From: PALSA-693 sp963702305
GTDB lineage: Bacteria; Actinomycetota; Acidimicrobiia; Acidimicrobiales; Palsa-688
Reading direction: 5' to 3'
Length of the DNA stretch: 64,000 nt
NCBI GenBank assembly: GCA_963702305.1
Contig: CAVPBX010000017.1
Coordinates: 62,001 to 126,000 of the forward strand
Below the pieces are notes generated by a model, which was not told the DNA's origin, did not search any database, and was given only the letters and a program-made list of their open reading frames with translations. Below, one piece after another: positions 18,367 to 27,598 of the stretch; the stretch's first letter is position 1, and every line of letters starts with the position of its first letter. The position numbers and the translations under genes were made by a program.

Positions 18367-18421
18367 AGAAAGTCCTGGTCAGAGCGGTGCGGGTCGCCTG
18401 ACTGGGAGGGTGCTGGAGAGC

Positions 18422-18440
18422 TTGCCAACATAGTTGGCGA
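18422..18440. terminator. Small hairpin downstream of tRNA-Gly and metX
   Basis: GCCAAC-ATA-GTTGGC (18424-18438), extendable by one or two pairs outward, lies in the 118-bp gap between tRNA-Gly (rightward) and the convergent end of metX. No T-run follows on either strand, so its terminator role is weak. A short direct repeat AGCACGCGG follows at about 18449-18467. Confidence 0.3.
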
Positions 18441-18484
18441 TCCGCGGGAGCACGCGGCAGCACGCGGTAGTCGGTTGATCTGGG

Positions 18485-19643
18485 TCAGCTTTCGGCCAGA
18501 GCGTCGTTGATGAATCGGCCTACCTGTTCCGCTTCGATCAGGAAGGCGTCGTGGCCGTAGCGCGATCGGACGAGTTGAACCTCGGGGCGCTTCGGTAGGC
18601 GCGAGGCGAGCTCGTACTGCAGCCGTGGGGGATACAACCGGTCGCTGTCGACCGCGACGACCGTCGCCGTCGCCTCAACCCGAGCCAGCGCGGCGGCGGC
18701 ACCGCCACGATCCCGACCGACGTCGTGGTGGTCCATGGCCCGGCTGAGCACGAGGTAGCTGTTGGCATCGAACCTTCGCACAAGTTTGTCGGCTTGATGA
18801 TCCAGGTAGCTTTCCACCGCGTAGCGCCCTCCCGTGTGCGGGTCCTCGCCGGCTTGCGGTGAGCGCCCGAACCGGGTGTCGAGCTCCAGTTCGGACCGGT
18901 ATGACATGTGGCCGATGCGACGGGCCAGTCCGAGGCCTCGCTCGGGGCCATCCCCGGCTTCGGCCGTCGTAGTAGTCGCCGCCCCGGAAACCCGGGTCTT
19001 GGCGGATGGCTAGCGCTTGGACTGAACAGAGCGCGATCTGCTCGGCGGTGGCCGCCGCCCCGCAGGCCACGGCCACCAAACGCTCCACCTGATCGGGATA
19101 AGTGACGCCCCATTCCAGGGCCCGCATGCCGCCCATGGACCCGCCGATGACCGCTGCCCACCTGTCGATGCCGAGCGCCTCGGCGAGTGCCGCTTCGACC
19201 GCCACCTGGTCCCGGATGGTGATCTGAGGAAAACGGGAACCCCAGGGCATTCCCTGCGGGCCGTCTGTTGACGGCCCGGTCGTCCCCTGGCAGCCGCCCA
19301 GAACATTGGGGCAGACCACCCACCAACGCTCGGTGTCTATGGCGGCGCCCGGTCCGATAAGGGGGTCCCACCATCCCGAACTGAGGTGACCCGGAGCGAT
19401 CTGGCCGGCGGCGTGACTGTCGCCGGTCAGGGCGTGCTCGATCAGCACCGCGTTGTTGCGCTCCGGTGAGGGGCTGCCCCAGGTCTCATAGGCGACCGTC
19501 ACTGGCCGCAACGACCCGCCGAGTTCCAAACCGAGAGGGGCGTCGACGAACAGCGCCGTGAAGAGTCGTTCGCCGGGGTGGTCTCCCGGTCGCCACGCGC
19601 CCCACCGGGAACCCCGACGATCATGGGCCGCGGGGGCTGTCAC
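18485..19643 (-). CDS. metX: Homoserine O-acetyltransferase, frame broken near 18960
   Basis: Acetylates homoserine with acetyl-CoA, the committed step to methionine via direct sulfhydrylation by MetY encoded 3.8 kb away. Alpha/beta hydrolase fold: ALTGDSHAAG (oxyanion side), nucleophile elbow IGGSMGGMRALEW, catalytic Asp in AVDSDRLYPP, catalytic His in RYGHDAFLIE. The N-terminal frame reads to FRGGDYYDGR. The homology resumes one base later as GDGPERGLGLARRIGHMSYRSELELD, so one base too many lies near 18958-18962. The corrected length is about 385 residues, normal for MetX. GTG 19643 (VTAPAAHDRRGS) is chosen; a TTG at 19673 is possible. Confidence 0.9.
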
Positions 19644-19673
19644 CCCGAAGACGCTAGTCGGCCGATCGGTCAA

Positions 19674-19745
19674 TTGCCGACCTGACTGGTCGGATATCTA
19701 TGGTACGGTGCGCGCCGTTGGAGTTCCGATCTGCCGCTTGGAGGT
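19674..19745 (+). promoter_or_regulatory. Promoter, inverted repeat and strong ribosome site of the OsmC gene
   Basis: TTGCCG at 19674-19679 and TATGGT at 19699-19704 (19-bp spacing) resemble -35 and -10 boxes. Between them lies the perfect inverted repeat CCGACC-TGACT-GGTCGG (19677-19693), well placed for a repressor or a dimeric activator. GGAGGT at 19740-19745 is a full Shine-Dalgarno sequence, 8 nt from ATG 19754, and decides that start. This spacer also carries the upstream side of divergent metX. Confidence 0.4.
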
Positions 19746-19753
19746 AATACGAA

Positions 19754-20314
19754 ATGACCGACACGGCTACTCCCGTCGACAATGGAGTAGATGTCGCCTT
19801 CCTGCAGAACGCCAGGGGCCTCTTGGCCGATCAGCCGGAAGCGGCGAACTTCAAATGGCGGGTTTCAAACGCCTGGGTCAATGGAACCCATAGTCGAAGC
19901 ACCGTGAAGGACTTCTTTGGCTTGGGTGCGGAGCAGACGCACCACACCGAGTTCCACTTCGAGGGAGACCACCCCGAGCTTTTCTCGGCCGAGGATCAGG
20001 GCGCCACTCCGGTGGAGAGTCTCTTGGCCAGCCTGGCCAGTTGCCTCACCGCCGGTGTGGCCGCCGTGGCCCAGAATCGGGATATTCAACTGCGCTCGGT
20101 GGAGGCCACCCTCGAGGGCGACATGGATATTCGCGGCATCCTCGGTGTCGACCCGGACGTGCGCAACGGCTTCAACCAGATAAGAGTCAGCTACAAGATC
20201 GATGCTGACGCCACACCGGACGAGATCAAGGCGCTGGTTGCCCAATCGCAGAAGCGTTCAGCGGTTTACGACGTCATCACCAACCCCACCCGCGTCATCG
20301 TCGACGTCGTGTGA
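19754..20314 (+). CDS. OsmC-family peroxiredoxin-like protein
   Basis: 186 residues. The OsmC fold is shown by HHTEFHFEGDHPELF, ATPVESLLASLASCLTAGVAA with the reactive Cys97, and the closing segment YDVITNPTRVIV. The usual second (resolving) cysteine, which normally precedes this closing segment, is replaced here (KRSAVYDVI). Either it works with one cysteine or another thiol resolves it. The family reduces organic hydroperoxides. Strong ribosome site GGAGGT. The next gene, a flavoprotein, starts 32 bp downstream on the same strand, so an operon is likely. Confidence 0.9.
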   Translation: MTDTATPVDNGVDVAFLQNARGLLADQPEAANFKWRVSNAWVNGTHSRSTVKDFFGLGAEQTHHTEFHFEGDHPELFSAEDQGATPVESLLASLASCLTAGVAAVAQNRDIQLRSVEATLEGDMDIRGILGVDPDVRNGFNQIRVSYKIDADATPDEIKALVAQSQKRSAVYDVITNPTRVIVDVV

Positions 20315-20346
20315 AGCGTCGCCCTTGAGGCGACGCAGCGTTCACG

Positions 20347-21597
20347 TTGCGGCAAGTCACCACCGTCATCGTCGGAGCCGGTCAGACGGGCTTGGCCATG
20401 AGCCGATGCCTGTCCGAGCGCTCTATAGACCATGTGGTGCTGGAGCGGGCTGAGATTGCCAATTCCTGGCGGACGGGCCGATGGGACTCGCTCCGCCTCC
20501 TGACGCCCAACTGGCAGAGTCGCCTGCCCGGTTACAGCTATCAGGGTGACGAGGCGGGCGGGTTCATGACCATGCCCGAGGTCGTCGACTACCTGTCCAC
20601 CTACGCGGCCACGATCGGTGCCCCCGTAGAGGAACACTCCGAGGTTTCCTCGGTCCGCCGAGGCGCGGACGGCTTCGTCGTTACGACAAGCGCCGGCGAG
20701 TGGCGGGCTCGGTCTGTCGTGGTAGCCAGTGGTCCCTACCATGCGGTCGAGGTGCCGGGGTTCGAGGGCGCGGTCCCGCCTGGCGTGACATCGATCACTC
20801 CGGCCGATTATCGCAACCCTGACCAGTTGGACGACGGCGGGGTGCTCGTGGTCGGGGCCGCGGCGACAGGTGTCCAGTTGGCAGACGAGATTCAGCGCTC
20901 GGGTCGTCCCGTCACCCTGGCCGTGGGCGGCCACGTCCGGGTTCCCCGGGTGTATCGAGGCATGGACATCATGTGGTGGCTCGACGCGGCAGGCGTCCTC
21001 GACGAGCGCTACGACCAAGTTGACGACATCGTCAGAGCGCGCAACGTTTCGTCGTTTCAACTGGTGGGCTCGCCGAGCGGCGCGACCGTCGACCTCAATT
21101 ACCTTCAGGACATCGGTGTACGGATTGTCGGCCGTCTCGGAGGGATTACCGACGACGGTACGGCACAGTTCTCTGGATCACTCCCGAATCAGTGTGCGCT
21201 CGCAGATCTCAAGCTGGGCCGGCTGCTCGACAGCCTCGACGCATGGGCGATCACCCGCGACGTCGACCATGACGTTGAGGCGGCCACCAGGCCGGCCGCC
21301 ACCCGGGTGCCCCCGCTACCGCCCCTGCTGCTGCCGCTCCGTTCGGGCGAGATCAAGACGGTCGTCTGGGCGACCGGGTACCGTCCCGAATACCCGTGGT
21401 TAGACCTGCCCATCTTGGACGGCAAAGGGCGGGTACGCCACGACGGCGGAATCACCCCGGTCCCCGGCCTATACCTGATGAGCGCCACTTTCCTGCGCCG
21501 AAGGAGGTCCACCTTCATCGACGGCGCCGGCGATGACGCCCGCGAACTGAGCGCCCACCTGGTCGACTACCTCGGGGAGAGAGCGAACGTCCCATGA
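20347..21597 (+). CDS. CzcO-like FAD/NAD(P)-dependent flavoprotein monooxygenase
   Basis: 416 residues with a TTG start. The N-terminal FAD site is VIVGAGQTGLAMSRCL. A second dinucleotide site is VLVVGAAATGVQLADEI (about residues 174-190). WATGYRPEYPWLDLP near the C-terminus is the ATG motif of these enzymes, and FIDGAGDDARELSAHL closes the protein. The layout matches flavin-binding monooxygenases annotated CzcO (two-component or FMO-like). The substrate is unknown. It follows the OsmC gene on the same strand, suggesting a shared oxidative or sulfur-related task. Its base composition, like that of OsmC and metX, is less GC-rich than flanking genes. Confidence 0.85.
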   Translation: MRQVTTVIVGAGQTGLAMSRCLSERSIDHVVLERAEIANSWRTGRWDSLRLLTPNWQSRLPGYSYQGDEAGGFMTMPEVVDYLSTYAATIGAPVEEHSEVSSVRRGADGFVVTTSAGEWRARSVVVASGPYHAVEVPGFEGAVPPGVTSITPADYRNPDQLDDGGVLVVGAAATGVQLADEIQRSGRPVTLAVGGHVRVPRVYRGMDIMWWLDAAGVLDERYDQVDDIVRARNVSSFQLVGSPSGATVDLNYLQDIGVRIVGRLGGITDDGTAQFSGSLPNQCALADLKLGRLLDSLDAWAITRDVDHDVEAATRPAATRVPPLPPLLLPLRSGEIKTVVWATGYRPEYPWLDLPILDGKGRVRHDGGITPVPGLYLMSATFLRRRRSTFIDGAGDDARELSAHLVDYLGERANVP

Positions 21598-21617
21598 GCC
21601 GCGCCGGTTTCGGCGTC

Positions 21618-22152
21618 TTAGCGGGAGGGGCCGGGACGGGACGGCCGTCGGGAGCTGATAACGCCCGTGTCGAAGCCGGCCAGGTGAAGGCCACCAGCGA
21701 AGCGGGCGTGCTCGATCTTCAGACATCGATCCATCACGACCGCAAGCCCGGCCTGGTGGGCCAGTGTCGGCGGCCTCCTGGTTACGAAGCCCGAGCTGCG
21801 CCCAGAACGTCCGTGCTCCGACCGCGATGGCGTCGGCCGCCGCTCCGGGGAGGTCCTCGCTGCGCCGGAACACATCGACCAGGTCAGGAGAGTCCGGAAG
21901 GTCCTCCAGAGTGGGATAGACCTGGCGACCCAGTATCGACGCCTCGCGGGGATTGACGAACCAAACGGTGTAGTCGGTGCTGGAGCTGAGAAGATAGGTC
22001 GCGACGAAATTGCTGGCCCGAGCCGGGTTGGACGACGCGCCGACGACGGCGATGGTCCGGGTCTGGTTGAGGATCCGCAACCGATCCCGGGCGCCTGGGG
22101 GTCGCCAAGGCCCGGGTTTCGCCGCCAGGTCGGCTGGCGCGTCGACGGTCAA
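21618..22152 (-). CDS. CoA-binding (YccU-like) protein, frame broken near 21768
   Basis: About 177 residues after correction. The Rossmann-type CoA-binding domain shows TIAVVGASSNPARASNFVATYL, VWFVNPREASILGRQVYPTLEDLP and DLVDVFRRSEDLPGAAADAI. The C-terminal half, TLAHQAGLAVVMDRCLKIEHARF, the family hallmark with its Cys, is in the next frame. One extra base after NQEAA (rc GCCGCC-G-ACACTG, about 21768) joins them, with stop at 21618. The TTG start overlaps the metY stop (TTGA), so it is translationally coupled to metY. Such proteins often travel with metY, with unclear function. Confidence 0.85.
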
Positions 22153-23445
22153 GCGACTCCTTTTGTCGCGGCGTCGAGAGCCCGCTCGAAGTCCCAGACG
22201 ATGTCATCCAGGTCCTCGATGCCCACCGACACCCGAACCAGGTCGGGGCCCACCCCGGCCGCGGCCAGCGCCTCGTCCGAGAGCTGGCGGTGGGTCGTCG
22301 ACAGCGGGATGGATCACGAGCGTGCGGGTGTCGCCAATGTTGGCCAAGTGGCTGGCCAGCTCCACAGACTCAACGAAAGTCTGCCCGGCCGCCCGGCCGC
22401 CCTCGAGTCCGAAGGCGAACACCGCCCCCGGGCCGCGGGGCAGATAGCGCCGGGCCAGGGAGTGGTACGGGGAGCTGCTCAACCCGGCGTACGACACCCA
22501 GGCCACGGCGGGATGCGCAGCCAAATGTTGGGCCAGCCCCAGAGCGTTGGCTACGTGCGCTTCCATGCGCAGGCTCAGCGTTTCCAGACCCTGCAGGAGG
22601 AGGAAGGCATTGAGCGGCGCCAGGCAGGTGCCGAAGTCGCGCAGCTGCTCCACCCGCAGTTGGGTGCAGAAGCCGTACTCGCCGAAGTTGTCCCAGAAGC
22701 GCAGTCCGCCATAGCTGGGCACTGGTTCGGTCATGCGCGGGAACCGGCCGTTGGCCCAGTCGAACCGGCCGCTCTCCACCACCACTCCACCCATCGAGGT
22801 GCCGTGGCCTCCGATGAACTTGGTGGCGGAGTGCACCACCACGTCGGCGCCGTGTTCGAAGGGGCGGCAGAGATACGGCGTCGCCAGCGTCGAGTCCACC
22901 ACGAGCGGTACGCCGGCGGAGTGGGCCACTTCGGCCAGGGCTTCCAGATCGGCGACGATGCCTGACGGGTTCGCCACTATCTCCGTGTAGAAGGCCTTCG
23001 TATTCGGACGGGCTGCCGCGGCGAACCGGGCCGGATCGTCGGGTGGGACGAAGGTGGTGTCGATGCCGAGCCGGCGTAGCGACACATCGAGCAGCGTGTA
23101 AGTCCCGCCGTACAGCGCACCGCTGGCCACGATGTGGTCCCCCGACCCAGCCAGCGCCGTCAAGAGCAACAGTTCAGCGGCCTGGCCGCTCGAGGTGGCA
23201 ACTGCGCCGATACCGCCTTCCAGGTTCGCCACCCGCTCTTCGAAGGCGGCGACCGTGGGATTGGCGATACGCGTGTAAATGTTCCCGTACTTCTGGAGGG
23301 CGAAGAGATCGGCGGCGTCGGCCGCGTCCTCGAAGACGAAACTGGTGGTCTGGTAGATCGGTACGGCCCTGGCCCCGGTTGACGGATCGGGCCGGTTGCC
23401 GGCGTGAACGGCTCTGGTCCGGAAGGCCCACTCGCGATCCTCCAC
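22149..23445 (-). CDS. metY: O-acetylhomoserine aminocarboxypropyltransferase (sulfhydrylase), frame broken near 22302
   Basis: PLP enzyme converting O-acetylhomoserine and sulfide to homocysteine. About 431 residues after correction. Cys/Met-metabolism signatures: RAVHAGNRPDPSTGARAVPIYQTTSF, KYGNIYTRIANPTVAAFEER, PLP lysine in HSATKFIGGHGTSMGG, and RFWDNFGEYGF. Near the C-terminus RTLVIHPA must continue as STTHRQLSDEALAAAGVGPDLVRVSVGIEDLDDI, which is one base out of frame; one extra base lies at about 22301-22303. The corrected end is TGA 22149-22151. GTG 23445 is chosen because the family begins at this point. It works with metX. Confidence 0.9.
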
Positions 23446-23615
23446 GCCCAGAGGATAGCCCACGATTCCCGACTCATTTGCTGGCACATCTGGCCACGAC
23501 ACGCGCCACCCAAACCTCCCCGGCTTCACCAAATCCGCGTCGATCCCGCGCCAGAGTGGGTCATGGCTGTAAATGGTGGGACAATGGGTGCCGTTGGATC
23601 GATAGGAGCTCCCCA

Positions 23616-24695
23616 GTGCACGCCATTCCAGCTGTCCCGGCCTTACCGGCCCTGGGATGGGACGACAGCTGGGCAGCGGCGTTGGCTGAGCTTTCTGGTC
23701 CGACCCTGTGGCCGGCGCGGGTGTCTCGCGTGGACCGGGGTCTGTGCCGCGTCATGACCGGAGAGGCCGAGGTTCGCGCCACCTTCGACCGGGGGTTGGA
23801 GGTCGCGGTCGGCGATTGGGTGGCGGTCGGCCCGGACCCCGCCGCCGGTCGCCCGGCGCGGATCGAAGCGCTCCTCCCTCGCCGGGGCGTCTTCCGCCGG
23901 GAGCCCAGTGCCAGGGGGACCCGCCCGCAGGTCGTCGCCGCCAACATCGACACCGTGTTGTTGTGTGATGCCCTCGACGGGAGCCTCAGCCTGCGCCACC
24001 TCGAACGATTTCTGGCCTTGGTGTGGCAGGGCGGCGCCACCCCGGTCGTCCTGATGACCAAGTCCGACGCCGTCCCACCCGCGGTCGTGGCGGAAGCCGT
24101 CACCGCGGTGAACACCGTCGCCCACGGCGTCGATGTCGTCGTGGTCAGCTCGAGCACGGGGGCGGGCATGACCCAACTGGCGCCGTATCTGGTCCCGGGG
24201 CGAACGGTCGCGTTGCTCGGGTTGTCGGGTGCGGGAAAGTCGACGTTGGTAAATCTGTTGGCAGGGGCCGAGATCTCGGCGACCGGCGCGGTACGCGCAG
24301 ACGGTAGCGGACGGCACACCACAACCCACCGCGAGCTGGTCCCGCTGCCCGGCGGCGGCCTGTTGATCGATACTCCCGGGATGCGAGCCTTGTCGGTGGT
24401 CGGTGCGGCTGCCGGGGTGGAGCGGGCCTTCCATGACGTAGAGATGCTGGCCCTCGGATGCCGGTACATCGACTGCGGCCACGCCGGCGACTCCGGATGC
24501 GCGGTGGCCGCGGCCGTATCGGACGGGCGCCTCGAAGGCGGCCGACTGGAGAGTTGGCTGCGGTTGAGAACGGAGTTGGCGCCCTCGGAGGTTGGGATGG
24601 CGCGACGCGACGTCGCGGCCCGGAAGCGGCGGAAGGCGCTAAAGGTCGCCGACCGCCGAACCTCCCGGAAGCGGCTCTTGCCACCGACTGCATGA
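23616..24695 (+). CDS. rsgA: Small ribosomal subunit biogenesis GTPase
   Basis: 359 residues. Circularly permuted GTPase that matures the 30S subunit. An OB-like N-terminal domain (VMTGEAEVRATFDRGLEVAVGDWVAVG) precedes G4 (MTKSD), then the G1 P-loop GLSGAGKST and G3 DTPGM. A C-terminal zinc-binding segment is CRYIDCGHAGDSGC, and the tail is basic (RKRRKALKVADRRTSRKR). The order G4-G1-G3 is diagnostic. AGGAG at 23604-23608, 7 nt before GTG 23616, fixes the start. The much longer upstream open frame is the antisense of metY and is not used. Confidence 0.95.
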   Translation: MHAIPAVPALPALGWDDSWAAALAELSGPTLWPARVSRVDRGLCRVMTGEAEVRATFDRGLEVAVGDWVAVGPDPAAGRPARIEALLPRRGVFRREPSARGTRPQVVAANIDTVLLCDALDGSLSLRHLERFLALVWQGGATPVVLMTKSDAVPPAVVAEAVTAVNTVAHGVDVVVVSSSTGAGMTQLAPYLVPGRTVALLGLSGAGKSTLVNLLAGAEISATGAVRADGSGRHTTTHRELVPLPGGGLLIDTPGMRALSVVGAAAGVERAFHDVEMLALGCRYIDCGHAGDSGCAVAAAVSDGRLEGGRLESWLRLRTELAPSEVGMARRDVAARKRRKALKVADRRTSRKRLLPPTA

Positions 24696-24787
24696 CCCCT
24701 CCGACGGTCAGTGCGCGTCGCCGGGATCCCGCCCGGGGGGCGAGTGGTGCGGCAGGATGGCACCGACATGGCTAGTTCGACCCGCCA

Positions 24788-25846
24788 GTGACGTCGGACG
24801 AGGGCGGCCGCGTCCTGGTCACGGGCGCCAATGGGTTCATCGGTTCGGCGTTGACGCGCGCCCTGGTCGGGGATGGCCGGCAGGTGGTGGTGCTGCTCGA
24901 ACCGGGAGCGGACACCCGCAACCTCGCCGGCCTCGACGTCGAACGCCTGACGGGTGACATCCGTGACCCGACGAGTGTGCAGCGCGCCATCGCGGGTTGC
25001 GCGGCCGCATTCCACGTCGCCGCGTTGTACCGGTTCTGGGCGCGCCATCCCGAGGACTTCTACGAGATAAATGTGGGCGGCACCCGAAACGTGCTCGAAG
25101 CGGCGCGGGTGGCGGGCACGCCACGGTTGGTGTTCACGAGCACGGTCGGCACCCTGGGAGTCGACGGCCACGCCGGTGCCACGCCCGTCGACGAGACGTC
25201 GTACCCGGATCTGCGTCACCTGTTCGGGTCCTACAAACGGTCGAAATACGTAGCCGAGCACGAAGTGCTCCGCGCCGCCGCCGAGGGTCTACCGGTGTCC
25301 ATCGTGCTGCCCACCTTCCCTCTGGGCCCCGGGGACCGGTCGCCGACGCCCACGGGTCGGCTGGTGCTCGACTTCCTCAACGGTCGGGTACCTGGGTACG
25401 TCGACACCATCCTCAACGTGGCCCATGTGGATGACGTGGCGCGCGGTCACATCCTGGCCCTGGAGCGCGGTCAGGTGGGACGTAGCTACATCCTGGGGGG
25501 CCAGAATCTCTCCCTGCACGCGCTGCTGGCCGAGCTGGCGGACGTGACCGGGCTTCGTGCCCCATCATGGCAGGTCCCGCGATCTCTTTCCCTTGCCGCG
25601 GCCTGGGTGTCGGACACCGTGGAAGGTCGGGTGCTGCGCCGGCATCCGGCGATCCCGTTGGAGGCGGCCCGCATGTCGACGACGGCGATGGCGTTCGACG
25701 ACGGCAGGGCCCGGCGTGAGCTTGGGTATTCCCCGCGTCCCGCGGTGGAGGCGATAGAAGGATCAGCCCGGTGGTTTGTCGATAACGGCTACGTCAAGGC
25801 CCGACGTCATTCCCAGATCACCTGGCGGGCGGGCGATAGGCCGTAG
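24788..25846 (+). CDS. NAD-dependent epimerase/dehydratase, HpnA-like
   Basis: 352 residues, extended SDR. The Rossmann motif is VTGANGFIG; the active site is YKRSKYVAE with Tyr and Lys; other segments are AALYRFWARHPEDFYEINVGGTRNV and LNVAHVDDVARGHILALERG. The pattern is that of dihydroflavonol-4-reductase-like and hopanoid-associated sugar epimerase (HpnA) proteins. No other hopanoid genes are in the window, so the pathway assignment is tentative. The start is GTG 24788, 92 bp after rsgA. Confidence 0.85.
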   Translation: MTSDEGGRVLVTGANGFIGSALTRALVGDGRQVVVLLEPGADTRNLAGLDVERLTGDIRDPTSVQRAIAGCAAAFHVAALYRFWARHPEDFYEINVGGTRNVLEAARVAGTPRLVFTSTVGTLGVDGHAGATPVDETSYPDLRHLFGSYKRSKYVAEHEVLRAAAEGLPVSIVLPTFPLGPGDRSPTPTGRLVLDFLNGRVPGYVDTILNVAHVDDVARGHILALERGQVGRSYILGGQNLSLHALLAELADVTGLRAPSWQVPRSLSLAAAWVSDTVEGRVLRRHPAIPLEAARMSTTAMAFDDGRARRELGYSPRPAVEAIEGSARWFVDNGYVKARRHSQITWRAGDRP

Positions 25847-25883
25847 GTTTGCTGGTGTGACGCCGTAGATCAGGGGGCCCCGA

Positions 25884-25928
25884 CGCGACAACAACCCTCC
25901 GCCGGCTGACCGACGGAGGGTTGTCGCG
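25884..25928. terminator. Bidirectional hairpin between convergent genes
   Basis: CAACCCTCCG (25891-25901) pairs with CGGAGGGTTG (25913-25923) around a short GC loop. The stem extends outward through CGCGACA / TGTCGCG with a 3-nt bulge. It sits between the ends of the HpnA-like gene (rightward) and the beta-helix gene (leftward), the usual place for a shared terminator. No T-run is present, as is common in high-GC actinobacteria. Confidence 0.65.
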
Positions 25929-25946
25929 GCGACCTCAGCTTCGGTG

Positions 25947-27263
25947 CTAGCTGAAGACGAAGACCGGCGTCGTCACGTGATGGAAGCTGTTGTCGTCGAT
26001 GTTGGCAATCACGTGGCCGTTGACCCCGAGCCACACCCCGAAGGTGTCGTTGGAGATCTCGTTGTCTTTGATCGTCACATGCACCGGCACGGTGCCCGAG
26101 AAGACCAGGACGCCTGTGGTGTTGAAGTCCTGGGCGGGCGGCCCGTCCAACCCATCGCCGGGACCGGCCGCTTTGCTGCCCACGTTGTTGCGGCCGATGT
26201 GATTGTCGATGATCCGGTTGCCATTGAGGTCCTCAAACGCACCAGGCGGCAGGGTGTGCGCATGCATGGTCACTCCCGACAGTTCGTTGCCGGCGAGGTA
26301 GTTGTCCTCGACGAGGTTGTTGTACGAAGCGGTGCCCGGTCCGGCGTTGGCGAAGAGTACTCCTGCTCCCTCTCCGAGAAGACCGTTGTTGGTCACACGG
26401 TTGTCCCGGATGACGTTGTCGTACACACCGGCGACCAACGGCTGAGGATTACCATGGCTGTCCAGGGCGAAGGGGTTGTGGCCAGGAACCGTGATCCCGC
26501 AGTCGAAGGGGTTCCCCGTGATCGTGTTCTCTTCGATGAAGTTGCCGTGGGTGGGACCGAACTCGTCGGTGAGGAGTATGCCGCCCTCGTTCTGGCTGAC
26601 GTAGTTGTCGCTGACCGTGGAGTGGGCGACACCCATCAGGTGGATTCCCTCGCCGCAATCACCGGGAATCTGTCCCGCCGGCGCGCACTGCGGGTAGGGG
26701 AAACTGGTACTGAGCGGGTTGCCACCGGTGTTGTTGCCGACGACGCGGTTCTCTCGGATGGTGATGTCGCTAATCGATCCACCTCTCAGCGACCCAGTGG
26801 CCAGAATGCCCTCGCCGATGGCGCCCTTGACGGTAAATCCATCGATCGTGACGTGCGAGCTCTTGACGGTCACGGCCGCCAGGCAGGGAGCGGAGCCAGG
26901 GCCGGAGGGACCAAGCTGGTCGCACATTCCGTTTGCCGTCGGGGATCCTTGGATAGTGGCATCGTCGCCTTGCAGGGTCAACGGAGTTGACACGATCACG
27001 TCCTCGGTGTAAACGCCAGGACAGGCGATCACGGTCGACTTGGCGGGCGCGGCGTTCACGGCCGCTTGGATCGTCGAGAACTTGGCGGTCTTACACGAGT
27101 CGCCTGACTTCGCCGCGCTGCCCGTTGGTGACACGAACAGGACGTCTCGGTCATGCCGCTCGTGAGCGGAAGCAGCCGTGGCGCTCTGCACGATCACGGC
27201 CCCGGCCAGCGCGGTGGCCGCGAAGACCGTCGTGGCGATACGAATGGATCGATGGAATCTCAC
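25947..27263 (-). CDS. Secreted parallel beta-helix repeat protein
   Basis: 438 residues. A signal peptide (RIATTVFAATALAGAVIVQSATAASA) predicts secretion. The mature protein begins with a pectate-lyase-type N-terminal turn (CKTAKFSTIQAAVNAAPAKSTVIACPGVYTED). About ten PbH1-like turns follow, marked by repeated asparagine ladders such as ITIRENRVVGNN, STVSDNYVSQNEGG, NFIEENTITGNPF, NVIRDNRVTNNG and NLVEDNYLAGNELSG. Right-handed beta-helices of this sort bind or cleave polysaccharides (NosD/pectin-lyase fold). No catalytic residues stand out. It is less GC-rich than neighbours and convergent with the HpnA-like gene. Confidence 0.85.
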   Translation of the reverse strand: MRFHRSIRIATTVFAATALAGAVIVQSATAASAHERHDRDVLFVSPTGSAAKSGDSCKTAKFSTIQAAVNAAPAKSTVIACPGVYTEDVIVSTPLTLQGDDATIQGSPTANGMCDQLGPSGPGSAPCLAAVTVKSSHVTIDGFTVKGAIGEGILATGSLRGGSISDITIRENRVVGNNTGGNPLSTSFPYPQCAPAGQIPGDCGEGIHLMGVAHSTVSDNYVSQNEGGILLTDEFGPTHGNFIEENTITGNPFDCGITVPGHNPFALDSHGNPQPLVAGVYDNVIRDNRVTNNGLLGEGAGVLFANAGPGTASYNNLVEDNYLAGNELSGVTMHAHTLPPGAFEDLNGNRIIDNHIGRNNVGSKAAGPGDGLDGPPAQDFNTTGVLVFSGTVPVHVTIKDNEISNDTFGVWLGVNGHVIANIDDNSFHHVTTPVFVFS

Positions 27264-27598
27264 GGTGCCCCCATGTTCGCTAAGTGGTCACGATGTCACG
27301 CTGCGGATTGCTCATGTCATACATCACCCACAAGCCGCAAAGTGATCGTCTATTTGCTACGTAGATATTGCCCCTGAGCGAACCAGGTTCGCCCATGCTG
27401 ACCGCGATCAGGCGGCCGTATTCGTACCTTAACAAAGAAGCCGACCGGTTCCCAAGTAGAAATTTGGCGGGCGAGATATTCGCCTCGTCGTGCCGATACC
27501 TCCCGACTCAGGGCCCCCCGTCGCCCCGTTCGAGACGGCGGCTGGCCCGGATCGGGAGGCAGAATGGCCGAGACCGCGCCGATCAGAGGGAGAGTGCT
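27264..27598. promoter_or_regulatory. 335-bp divergent intergenic region with small inverted repeats
   Basis: It separates the leftward beta-helix gene and the rightward DksA-like gene and is AT-richer than its surroundings. No convincing gene is seen. It contains the palindrome CTACGTAG near 27355-27363, the perfect inverted repeat GCGAAC-CAG-GTTCGC (27378-27392), and GGCGA-GATAT-TCGCC (27470-27484). These are plausible operators or hairpins for two promoters. AGGGAGA just before GTG 27599 is the ribosome site of the rightward gene. Confidence 0.4.

Noticed and set aside
17676..18401. Coding region extending through the tRNA
   Set aside because: The last residues (AQLVEHHLAKVRVAGSNPVV) are the translated tRNA-Gly; no protein should end there.
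23446..23615. SAM riboswitch upstream of metY
   Set aside because: I looked for SAM-II/SAM-IV conserved core sequences on the minus strand and saw none.
27378..27392. SOS/LexA box
   Set aside because: GCGAAC-CAG-GTTCGC has a 3-nt spacer, whereas the Gram-positive box needs four; only a generic inverted repeat is claimed.
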